DNA of 64,000 nucleotides from positions 5,929,001-5,993,000 of the forward strand of contig NC_067296.1 of assembly GCF_020740795.1 (NCBI RefSeq). Reading direction: 5' to 3'. This document shows, piece after piece, positions 14,091-26,300 of the stretch (the stretch's first letter is position 1; each line of letters begins with the position of its first letter). The DNA is from Apus apus (lineage: Eukaryota > Chordata > Aves > Apodiformes > Apodidae). A program made the position numbers and the translations under genes. The notes beneath the pieces were generated by a model. That model did not search any database. It worked only from the letters and a program-made list of their open reading frames with translations, and was not told the DNA's origin.

Positions 14091-17000
14091 AGAAAACACT
14101 CTTGCCAAAAGTAAATAGTTTGGCTGAACAGCGTGAAGTCGAAGCACCTGTCAGCACAAAACCCAGCAAAGAGTTTGCTGGTCCCTTCTGGTTCCTGGGG
14201 TCTGTGAGGTGCTGCCTGCCTTCAGCCTGGATATTTGGGCAAAAGTTTCATCTTCCCAAGGTCATTCTGAAGCAGAATCTGCTCTTCAGCTGTACATTGC
14301 ACTGCAGAGCTTAGCCTTTATCCCTCACTGCTTAATTGGAAAAGGTGCAGGCAATGAATGTGGTGATGCTGCAGGAAGTGTGGATCCTACTCTTACTTGT
14401 TCCAGGTACTGCTTGTGATTAAATTAAGACCAATGGTTTTGCCAGGCAACGTCCACATGGGTGCATATCGTTTATCTTCTTGATTTGCAGAGATGTTGAA
14501 GCCCAAGATTTTGGATATTACTTGTCAACCTTTTTCAAGCCACAGACGAGCAGCACAGCTTTGTCTTGTTTTCCTTTCTGCACTGGCCCTTTCCAGATGC
14601 TACTCCTGACCTGCTCTTCCCTCCCAGCTGAGAGGGTTAAAACACAGTATTTCCAAACTGTGCTGAGTATGGGTAAAGTTTGACTGAAGGGTTTATGTGG
14701 GTTATTTAGGAACCTAGGTCCTTTTTCTGATGGCATCTCTGATGCTTATGCCAACCTCTTAGCCCGTTTCAGTCTTGACTCTGGCTGCAGTGGTTTGGGA
14801 GCTTGCCTTTTTTATAAAACAGGTTCCTTCTGCTTAAGGGAAACTTCTGGCAAAAAGAGACTGGAGGGGAGAACAGCTGGAAAAGCCTTTCTAAAGAATA
14901 ATGGGGTGTGTGCAATGCAAGAGTCACTGTGGATCTCTGCCTGGAAGACAAGGGAGGAATGAAGGATTCTTGTAATCTTGTTTCTGTCCTCTTGTTTTCC
15001 AAGGTGTCTCTGTGTTACCTATATATATATATTTATTATTTTTAATAAGAATATCCATATTTCATGGCTGTACCAGCAGTCGGGAATACTAGAAAACCAC
15101 CCACTTACAGAAAAGCAGTGGCTTTGAATCTGGAAGTGGGCAACAGAAAGCAGCAAGCACCTTGGGCTGCTCTAATGCCTTGCTCAGTCCCAAGCCTCTT
15201 GTTTGTTGCCAGATGTGGATGCATAGTCTTCTATGTCTCCAGGCATCTCATTAGACTGGGGAAGAGATTTCCTAAACAGATGGTTCATAGTTGGGCAACT
15301 GGGCATCTTTAATTTGTTTTCTACCTGTATGTCAATTTGCTGCTTTAACTGTGGTTGTGTACGAAGGCTCTTGTGAGGACTAACCTAAAAAGCACAGGAG
15401 GATGAGTGTTCTGAGAGTGCACATGTGAGGGAGGGATGAGCATTGATGGATGTGGATGACTAAGAGATTGTGGAGGTGAATGTGAGACAAATTAAATAGA
15501 CCATCAGGTCTGCCTGCAAGGCTGTGGGACGCTCTCTGAAAGGAACACAGAAACACCATCAGAGGATCCAACAGGCTGTACAAAGCTTGTCAAAGGGTAC
15601 TGCTCTGTAGTGGTTAGAGAGGTAGATAAGGCTCTTTCAAGAGGCTTTGCTTTTACTGATGCCTGTATTGTTATCCTTGCCTGAAGGTTTGGATTTTGAA
15701 AGCACATTAAAAATACGTTTTATGTTTGTGTAACTTCCTGATTTATACAGTATGCTTCATACGTTGCTCTAGGCACACAAACAATGGAAACTGTAGTTAA
15801 TGTTAACCCAGAACATGCATATTCTATCCTCTTATCCCATAGGGATGTGCATACACATGCCCCACCATATGTGGGGACAGCAGCTCGTACAGAGCCCTGA
15901 GGCCAACATGTTTATCCAGTTGGAAACCTGATGATACCAGAGGAAAAGGGACTTTATAGCTGTGTTTATAGAAGAATTTTTGCCTTTGCATTTCAGTGTA
16001 GGTATAATTTGAGAGGTAGGATAGGAAGCATTTCTGCTATCTTACTGTTTTTTTGGTAGGGTTTTGGGTTGTTTGTTTTTGTTTTTGTTTTTTTTTATGA
16101 GGTGCCTGTTCACACCAAGATCCCCAGAAAAGTGTTTTAAGTCAAGCAGCTTGCTACACAAATAACAGTGTTCTACCTATTTTAGACAGGTTGCTATAGA
16201 TGGCCTCATATTTCCAAAGTAGTTGGTAAAGACTTATTTTCTTTAATACTTTGGGGATCCTGAGTTCTCTAGACTAAATAGCTGTGTAATTTCTTCTCCA
16301 GGGTGGTACTCAAAGAGCTGGTGGGTTTCTGAGAGCACTGTGGGTTTGTTGCCTGCATCCAGATTAAAGGACAGCACCTTTAAAGGGTTTAGATAATTCT
16401 GCTTTGTTCAGCAGACTTGTAGCAGATGTGTTTCAGGATGAGTGCTCCATGTGGGATAAAACGTGGAGCTTCCTAACACCAGCTAAAGCAATTAGTAGTA
16501 ATGGTATTCATTACATATTCATTACATAACATGGTTTGTTCCAAGAAACAGACTGCTAGAGACGGAGGATGAAAATAGAAGCTGTTAATTTCAGAGGGCT
16601 GAGTCTCTCAAGACTGCACCCAGGAGGAACCAGCACCTGCTTAATTCCCTTTGTGCTCTGGCTGAGGGCATGTACCCTCTCCGGGGTTTTTTACTCCTGG
16701 TGCCACCAGGGAATGTTTTGGCTGTGCCCAGCTATTCCCCTATGACCCATCAGGGAGGTCTCCTGCATTCTCAGCACCTCTGGTGCTGCCTGGCCTTTTC
16801 TTCTCCTCTACTCCCTTGATGCTCACCAGAGGCTGTGGCTCTTTGCTGCTCCACACAGTCTCGGGGCAGCAATGTGGGATTTAGGAATGGGTAGCTCCAT
16901 GTATAAGCCAGGTGTGTGCCTGCTTGTGCCTGCACTTGGCACGTAATTAATTGGTACAAATGGCTGCTGTAGGTTGGGTGGAGTGTATGTTTTGGATTTC

Positions 17001-17223
17001 TGCTGGGCCCTGGCTTGCTGGAGCATGAGGTTTGTTCCAAAAATGGCTGGAGCTGCTGATGAAGCAGGGCTGAGTAAGGAAACACTGTGAGTGCAAAATA
17101 CTGCCTGGCTGCCAGATGCCAGGCTGGTCTTCTGGAAGACCTTCTCTGCTTCTCCTTGACTCTGTCACTGCAAAAGGCTCTGAGAACAATAGCTGACTGT
17201 CCTTTCTACCCTCTTGTTCCTAG

Positions 17224-17365
17224 ATGGGGATGGTCGGAGACTGAAAGGAGCCATCCAAAGGAGCACAGAAACTGGGCTGGCTGTGGAAATGCCCAGTCGG
17301 ACTGTCCGTCAAGCCAGCCACGAGTCCATTGAGGACAGCATGAACAGTTATGGATCAGAGGGAAA
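17224..17365 (+). CDS. RIMS4: RIMS4 coding exon 2
   Basis: The exon is 142 bp: it opens with the last two bases of a split Asp codon and closes with two bases (AA) of a split Asn codon. It encodes GDGRRLKGAIQRSTETGL and on to SMNSYGSEG. The acceptor is a pyrimidine tract plus TAG; the donor is the strong GTAAGT at 17366. The basic, Ser/Thr-rich composition suggests a disordered regulatory segment. Confidence 0.95.
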
Positions 17366-20300
17366 GTAAGTCATTGAAAGGGAGATGGGTAGTCACATGT
17401 GGGATGCACTGTTCTTATACTTATTAATTTTCCTCCACCATGATAGATGATGTATTTGTCTGAGTTGCCTGTGCTGCAGGTGTCCTGCCCATTCAATTAG
17501 AGCAGAGCAGATCTCTCTGCCTGCGTAGCTGGCACATACTCAAGCTGTTTATGTACTTTTTAGTGTCCTCATTATTCTGAGCTGAAGCAGATACCCATTA
17601 CTTTTAACCACTTTGCCTTTAGAAGACTAATTCAGGGTGAATAGCTGAGGCTCATTACTGGTAATAAATTACAAGCCAGTAGTCTTTAATGTTGCACAAT
17701 AGCTTATCCATCTTCCTGTTTCAAGATAGCCTTTTGGGTTGGCAGAGGGAGAAAGTCAAGGTGATGATAAGGCTGCAAGTAGCAAAATAATCTTTCTGAT
17801 ACAAAAATCCATATTTAGAAGCCTGTGTATACTTTTGAGAACAAGCTTTCTTTTGTTTCTTCTAAGTTACTGTCCTACAGGAATGCATTTCAGAAACTCT
17901 TTTTGACCCCAGGAAAAGTTATAGCACGCTTTGCTGCACTTAGGCTTTACACCAGCGTGCAAAGCAGGGCATTCTTAGGCCAGAACTTTGGGAACTGACT
18001 TGTCTCCAATTCTCGATTTTGTATTTCCAGTGTTTGAAGCCATATATGGAGATCACAATTACTTTATTAAGCTGACCATTCATGGGAATCTTTGGAACAG
18101 AAAAAAACCCAGTATTTAAAAAAGGGGGCAATATATACTATCAGATTCCATGCTTCTAGGTAGGAGGCCAAAATGTTTGTATCCCTGAAACATGCTCTGT
18201 TTAAGCCAAGTAGCACACTTGGCATTGCTCTGTACACTCTAGTCCTACATGGTATTCCAAGTACATCATGCTGCTGAAGTGATAGGATTGTCCAAAGGCA
18301 CTCCCCATTAATGTGGTTCTGGTGTTAAATAAGTAACAGGCTGTAAATTAAGAGAGCACTTTCTTTAGCTTTAGAAGTAGGCTAATCCTGGAAAGGCATC
18401 ATAGATCTGTGCTGAAGGTTGGAAATAGTAATGAGGCACAGCCTGCGATAGCAATCTTGCCACTCCAAAGCTGTGATGTACCTTATCTCTTCTGTGAGCT
18501 GCTGTCTCCAGGGAAATATTCCTGCTACACCATGGCAGTCCTGTGGCTTGGAGTTCTGCCTCTGCTATGAATTGCAGAGGATTAGTGATTAAGTTCAGTC
18601 CCCTGGCAAAGCAGGGCAGGAATCTGCTTTCGTGCAGAGTAGAATTCTTTCCTTTTTATATTTACATAGCTTACCCTCCCGGGAAGGGGCATAATTCTCT
18701 GAAGGGTCTGTGTCCTATTATTGCATACACTGGCTGTTGTGATTGTGCTTTCCTGGAGAGAGAATAATTCTGCCAACAAAATCCCGCACCCAGACAAGTG
18801 CTGGTTTACCCTGAAGACAGGCGACATGGAGCTGCCAGCTCAACAAAGAGAGAAAAATTCTATCTTGCAATTCAAATGTCTTTATTAGAACAAGTCTAAC
18901 ATTTGGTATTCCAATCTTGAACACTGCCAGAACATCCTCGCCAGCCCCTCTGCCAGGGATGGGACAGTTTTTCTTCTTAACTTCTCTGAAGAGTGTGATC
19001 AAGTGGTTCCTGGATGCTTTGTTCCTAGGTAGGATAATTGATCTCCTCTGGAAAGCCCGTGGGAATTGCAGCTATCTGTCTAAGCTGCAAGTGATAAGCA
19101 AACAGGGCTGAAAGTACAAAGTACACTAATGATAAGAGGGCTCTTATTCTCTTGAAACACAGTGGGAGGGCAGTTTCTCTGCTTTCTTTTTCGGCAGCAA
19201 AGAAAGGAATTGTTTGGGGAATAGCTTTGAGAGATGGAAATGTATTTTCTTAAATCAGGTATCTCTTGACCTGTCTCATTTTCTGTAGCTGTGTTCCCAG
19301 GGAAGCAAAATGGAGATTCATGAGACTCTGATAGCTGTTACAAGTTTATTTTCTTTTTAATGCTGGGTTTTCTGGCTGATACACTCATAGGTCAGAGACA
19401 GTTTTCACCAGTGACTGTCAAGAACACGGTTTTTGGCAAGACAGGGATGCCTTAGTTCTTCCTAACCATGCCTTCTTTTGGTACGTTCACACAGGGAAGA
19501 TTTGGTGAAACTTTGCTCTACAAAGTCTTGAAGGACCTGCTCTTGAAGTGATGATTCCACGTTTGCTGTGGTGAGCTGGCTGCAGCCACCCACAGCTGCT
19601 CAGCGCCAGGGCAAAGCATCACACCTCAAGAATTTTCTCTAGTGTGTGAGAAATGCTGCTTTTCTTGTGAATACTAGAGTGCATGAAATCTCAGCGTTGT
19701 TTTTATGGAGAGGCTTATTGTGTAGGATATGCTTCTCCTCATATATGCTAGACCCTTCTTCAAGAAAATATTCCCTTTAGAGTTTTAACAGATGATTAAG
19801 TATACTGAAGATTAGCTGCTCTAGAGGATGTCTCATGGAATTTAAGCTTGTGTGCATGCCAGTAAGTGCTGACACTGTTGACACACTGCTCCATTTAAAT
19901 TTTGCTGTACAAAAAGTCCTCCAGCTATCTTACTCATCTTTTATACTGCACAGTAGTTGTGTACCAGCGTTGGAAATTAATAAGACTCAGCATGAGGCCT
20001 TGTAGAAGGGAAAGGTGATATTTATTCTAAACAAAACTGTGTTCTGTCACTTGTGCTCTCACTGGGCTTCGCTCACTTGTGCTCTCACCACCCCATGTAG
20101 GCACCAAGCCCCATGTGTCCTGGTGCTGTAGCCAGGCTTGGTTGTGTGCTGCAAGGAGGACCAGGAACACCATCTGTCAAGCCTTCACTCTGTCTTCTCA
20201 GATGTTCTGCAGAACAGACTGGCTCTTGGACTGTTTCTTACACTTTCTAGGACTTAAGTGTTATTATGTGGTGATCTTTCACACAGGGTCTTGGGTTTTT

Positions 20301-23300
20301 TGGCTTTCATAGATCTTACACAGTGCTGCTACCTTTCTGTTCTGGGTTTGGGGAACCTTTATGACTGTAGTCTGCTTTTGGACATGGTATGGAAGTGATG
20401 TGCTCTCTGACTTTGTTGTCCTCTTGTTGTCAGAGGACAGGTCTGCTGCTGGCAGGTTGGTTGTGCTTCACACACACAGATGTTTCCATTCATGATTCAT
20501 TCAGGGCAATCTTAGCACTGGTTACAAATCTCTACAGCAATTGGTATTTTCTGCTGTGTACATACTTAAAAATCTGCATGAGAGGACAGTTACCCCCTGC
20601 AGCAAATGCCTACTGGGTAGTCTTAGGACACAAAGATTACTGCATTAATAGAATTCAGAATATAGGAAAAACTCACAAAGCAAGCCCTGAGATTCAGCAG
20701 AGATCTCCAGCTTCATTCTGGCCTGTGCACAGTCTACATCTTGTTTTGGCTGGGTTTTGCTGCAGCTGCACGAGACCATGTGCAACATTCAGTAAGCCAC
20801 AGATTCTGGACTTGAGGGTAACTTACTCCTGCCAACCACTTTTCTTTCTGAAAATGGTGCAGGAAGACAAAAATGGACCTGGAACAAAAGACTGCTAGCT
20901 GCCATAGTCCCTAATAAGTGGTACTCAGGGGCTTTTTTGTTCTTGCTGGCTCCTACTGAGATGATTAAGTTCTGGAGAGCTAAGGTGATTTTTACCTTAG
21001 AAAAGCACAGCAGGTGATGACTAGCAAAGACTTAGAGGACTGTTCTTGTAGTATCTGAGATGAGTCTGCCTGTCCACCCAGGAAGCATTTTGTTATTAGC
21101 CTTATCATCACTCTTTTCCCATGGTGAGGGCAGCAGCAGCCTGAGCCCTGCCTGAAGCCAGCCTTGTGACCAGGGCTGGAGGCAGACAGCAGCTGGCATG
21201 GGCATCTCACCCCTCTTGGCTTTGTTCAGTCTCAGGCTATTTCTGCAAGCTGCAGCTTGTACCATTTCTTCCATGGAGGCACACAGGAAGAACCAATGCT
21301 GGAGGGAGACTAGAAGAGCCACCTGTCCTCGTCTGCTTCATGGTGGAGCAGGAACTAATAGGAAGCTAGAGAAAATACTGGCCTGGCTTGTGACTGTATG
21401 ACCATGTGAAAATCCACTTCTCTTCACCAAAAATTATCCATCATCATTTGAGAATTACCGAAAGACTTGAATCCTAAACATATTTCAGGAGATTAATGGT
21501 TTAGCTGTTTATTCACTGAATCTCTTTTTTTTTTTTTTGGTATCCAAAACAAGTGATCTTCCACACTCTTTCATAGCAAATTACCTTTAGGACTCTCCTT
21601 TTATCCAAGTCCTTTAAAAGAAAATATAATGAAGTGTGTTGTTAATACAGTTTGGATTATAAGGAATCAGGGCCTTTGGAGATGGAAACTAGGGAAGGCA
21701 TGGGGGGATTTTTTTCTGCAATATGTCCAAGAAATTAGTCAGCCTGTTCAGCAGCAGCACATGCTTTTGTGCTGTTATGCTTGACCAGCACAAGGATGTG
21801 ACCTTGAGAGCTGAAGTGAATCCCACCTGCAGCAACCCCTTGGGAAGAGGCAAAACTGCTCTCTGAAGGCAGGTAGCTTTTATTCAGTGCATCTGAGATG
21901 ACTTGTGATTGCTAAAAACGGAGCTAGCCTGGTAAGGTGGGGAAGGAAATGGGGGAGGTCTTTGTACAGAATTCAGTGCATAGTTTTTATAGCTCTGTTT
22001 AGGTGGCAGGATTCATACCACAGAAGGAACCGGGTACGCAAGCGGAGTACAGGGTGTTACAGCACATAAGACAGCACGTCACAGTGCTAAAAATGTCACA
22101 GAAAGTGGAGTGGTCGGGGGAGAAATGGAGCTTGTTGAGAGGCAGAGATGGAGATAATGTCTGGCAGAGGAGAGAGGTGTGTGGTCGGTGGGGTTAGGTT
22201 GGGTTTCGGTCCCTCAGGGATAGTTGCTGATGGGAAACCTTTCCAGACCAAGTGAAGGTTCCTTGCAGCATTCACATTGACTTGGACAGGGCAAGGGGCT
22301 GTGTGCCCAGACCTCTGACAATGTATTGTATTAATAATTCCTCATGTGCACCAAAAATATTTTAAAGGTAGGGGTGGTGGATGTTAAATTAAGCAGTTCT
22401 GCCTTCCTCCTTAGCTGGTAGGAGGCATCTGGCTACTGTCTTGGTTTCTGTCTGTAAGATGCAATTTAAAAGACCTTAACATGCAGTATGGGTGAGTGTG
22501 ATTGTTACACAGTATATTCCTGCTGCCTGAAATTGGAGTTCTGATGGCTTTTTTCTATGCTCAGATAAAATAACTGTCAAATATTTTGTCGGTCTCAGAG
22601 GAGATTCCCCCACCCTTTCTTCTGGATGAAGAAAGTATGTGTTGCTGTCTCTGGTTTTTACTGACTGAGCTGGAGAACTTAGCAATCAATGCATGAAATG
22701 TAGACATACAGCAAATGTGTTGGTTCAGCTGTGCAAGTCAAACCATTCAGTTGCAGGGCTGTGTTAAGGCAACCTGCTTATTAATTGCAACTTTGTGGGC
22801 TAAAAGGACAAAAATAAGTATTTTAGAAAGTATTTCTGAGCACAGAATAATTTCTGAACCGTGGTCCCAAACACATCCCATGTACTAGGCACACTGGAGC
22901 CCCTCTTCAGGAGAGCATGGCTTCTAAAGGCTTGAGTTGATGGCAAACGGGGTTGTGTGGAGAGTGTGAATAAATCCACAAAAAAGATAAGACAAAATGT
23001 TACCTTCTGAAAATAGCTGCACTCTGGGTGTGCCAGGGGGTGGCTGTGTTGAAGCTGTCTGGCTTTGCCACCACCCACCCTGCCTGAACCCCCAGCAGTG
23101 GAGCAGTGCAGCTAATGGGGATGTGGTCCAAGGGGACACAAAGTCTTCTCTGAACACCCCTCCTCTTGAGAGAGCTCCTTGACCTGTGTAGGGAGCAGGA
23201 GATGAATGGTTGCTCTGCATTTCTTCTGCATAGTCACAGCAGCCAGTATGTGGCCATTACAAGTTGATACAATGGAGACTAGTCCCAAAGTCTTGTATGA

Positions 23301-26300
23301 TAGAATTAAAAAGTACTCTCTCGAGGGCAAAGGAAAGGAGATACACTGGTCTGTGCATTCATTGATGTGCAAAGAGGAAGGACTGGAAAAAGATTTGAAA
23401 GGAAAAAGCAAAGCACAGGAATAAATTTTCTAGGGAGGGGTTTTAAGAACAGGTTAGACAAGCAGCTGTCATGAATGATTTAAATAAGGCTGGTCTGGCC
23501 TTGGGACCTGGGTGTGGACTGGGTGACCCGTGGAGATGCCTTCTTGCCAGATTTCCTGCGAGTTTTGCAAGGTTCTGACAAGCTGATTCTGCAGACGGTT
23601 GCAGCAGCATAATGGTGTACCTGGCATGCAGAGTCCCAGAAGCAATTTAAAAATAGATTTAGAAAAGAGGTCAGACAAACTCCGCATGGACAGGGAAAGA
23701 AATTAATGATACATTTTCCCTAAACGTGTCTGTGCTGTTACACGCTCTGCATGCTAATCTGCAGCCAGCGGGTGGGGGTGTGGGGGAGGCTGAGCAGGGG
23801 CAGCAGGAGAGGGATCAGCACCGGTGCTCTGAATTTTCATTGTACCGTTTTGTATGGAAATCAGCCTTGTCCATCAGGGAATTCAAATCCTGATCAGTTT
23901 ACAAGCCAACTTGGAAAAGCTAGTTCTCCATCTGAATATATATAAAGAGCAGCAGCCTTGCCAGGAAGGAACCGACTGAAGGGTGCTTTGCATCTGGAGA
24001 GGAAGGGCACAGGTCTTTGCAATGGGTAGGTCAGGAAATGCTGCTACCTTGAAAGAGCAGAGCAGCAAGCAGCTGGCAAAGAGCCTTTAAGCCACTCTTA
24101 AATTACATTAGAGAGGACAGATTTCATATACTCCGACCTACAGCCGGAGCGCAGTCTTCAGAGATTGCTGCACAGATTCCCTAAATAATCAGGATTATGA
24201 GTGTTGTGTTGGAAAAACCCAAAACATCTCGGCGGTCCCAGCCCCAGTTAGAGCACACTGTTCCTAAGCCTGAGTGAACCCACAGTTGTTCCATTCTGCA
24301 TATAAACGTGTCACAAAAGAAATAAATTGTTTATGCAGTCAGCTTTTTCAGGAAGTCTGGAATGGTGATGAGGTCCATGATCTGCCTGGGGATTGCAGAG
24401 GGGCAGCCCGGGCTGAGCTGAGCGCTCTGTCTCCCTGGCCGGTGCCTGCGGGGTCTTGTCTCCCTCTCGTGGGTGTCCACACGACTGCAACAAGAGCAGA
24501 TGTCCCCTCCTGTCCCGAGCTGTGTCCATGCTGCATGCCCTCAGCACGGCGTGGAAGCATCCACACTAGCTGGCTGCTGTGCCAGGGACAGATTTAGCTT
24601 AGAAATGCTTGTTTTATCCAGGTGTCTGCAATGGGTTTTGCAGCCTGCGCTGCAGGTGGAGCTGGTACCTGTGCAAACAAAATTAACATTCAGGCAGGTT
24701 TCCAATGATGTTGCTGGACATCAGTGGGCTCAGAAATCCCAGGATCAGCAGTATCCTGAGTGTTTTCCTGCTGCAGCCCCTGCTTTGCCTGATTACCTAC
24801 AGCATCAAGCACGTAGGTCCTCCAGCAAGATGCCCTTCATTTGTCCTTGACACCCTCCAGGTGTATCATGAAAGAGTGACATGCACCTCACTCAGAAGCA
24901 GTAATCTGTTTTAGTGGGGTAAAAATAGTAATTTGAGTTCAGTAAATTCGATGGGATTTAACAAAATTTAACAGAGCTTTACCGAGGTTCATTAAGTTTG
25001 ATGGCAGGGCTCACCTTATTAATTACTGCATGGAAGAAACATACAAAGGGGTCAAGTGCATCCATCACAAGGTGTCACTGACCTCCCTGTGCCTTCAGGT
25101 CAATAACAGAATCACGTTCAACTTAGAACCAATTCCACAGCAAAACATAATCTTTAACTTCATTAAAATCATTCTCATTCAGCTGTGGCAAAGCAGAGCC
25201 CATGAATCATGATTAGTGAAAGCAGAGGGCCAGAGAAGAGATAATTAATTTCTCTTTCCTGTTAAAAGGCTGTGCTGCCCTGGCTCAGTGGAGGATTTGT
25301 GCCCTTTAGACAGAAGGCTGGCAAGTGTCACCTGTTAATCTTCTCTGTGTGTGGCTGTTTGTCAGCACAAGATGGTCCCCAGGGCACTGGTGGGTATGAC
25401 AGTTGCTATTTGCAAATCAGCTGCAAAATGCTCCCTCTTTATTCCTCTAGCTATATTTGGCACTTCTTTTAAGATTGCAGTAGAAAAAGAAAGACATCTC
25501 GTCTTGGCAATAACCAGGTTGTAGCTATTCCTCCCCTTAAGGGAGAAGTGTTTAGTGATGGGAGGGGAAGGGCTTTCCAGGGTTGCTCCAGTGCCTGTGA
25601 AACCCATCTGCTGGCTGTCACCCAAGCTGGAGCTGCCACGGCCACCTGTGGCAGACCCACTGGGGGCACATCTTCCTGCCAGCACATCCAGTGTGTGGGG
25701 GTTCAGCTGGAGAGCTGGTTGCTGAATCAAGGGCAGGTGAGAAACAGCTCGGTTCCTTCAGAGGTCAGGCAGGAGAAGTCTGCTGAGCTTCCAGCATGTG
25801 GCAGGGGTAGGCTCTTGGGAGTACCTTGGCTGTGTTTAAAGACTTGAAGGAAGTCGTGGTGGTCCCTGGAGCTCTTTTCCTCCCTGCTTCAGCTGCGGGA
25901 AAAGCAAGTGAGTGAATGGGGAAGCTCTGTCCCACCAATCTCAGAACCACACTGTATGCACTCCCCATCCCAGCTTCTCTCCAAGCACTTGACAGACAGA
26001 GCTCACTGAGCTGGATTTGAGCATCCTAAATTTAGCCAGTGCAGCTAAGTGGTTCCTGCTGTTTTAAATTCACATGCATACTAAATTTCTGCAGTTTTAT
26101 TTTTCCCCTTCCCTCTCCTCTCCAGGGAGAAGCAATAGCTTTCTTAGAGGTGGCTTATGATTTTTCCAGACAGAAATTGTTTCCATTCCAGGGTTATTGG
26201 CAATACCCAAATACATGTCAAGGAATTGGTCAAAGCCAAGGAGCCTGATTTAGAGCTGCTGCTTCTAATGTCTAATAAAGCAGCACTGCAAAAGGGCAGC

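Larger units (their letters stand above)
1..17223 (+). other. RIMS4: Probable RIMS4 intron 1 (5' part lies outside the window)
   Basis: No coding exon could be supported here on either strand. The open frames are short, lack recognisable domains and look like chance frames. The stretch ends at a good acceptor (pyrimidine-rich tract then TAG at 17221-17223) in front of RIMS4 exon 2. The known RIM gamma proteins begin with a short exon of about 30 residues, rich in Ser and ending in an acidic Asp/Glu stretch. I looked for such an exon and did not find it, so the interval is inferred to be the 3' part of a long first intron. It holds a 38-bp minisatellite, an AT/TG microsatellite, an old CR1 fragment, and AT-rich non-coding blocks. 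Confidence 0.6.
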
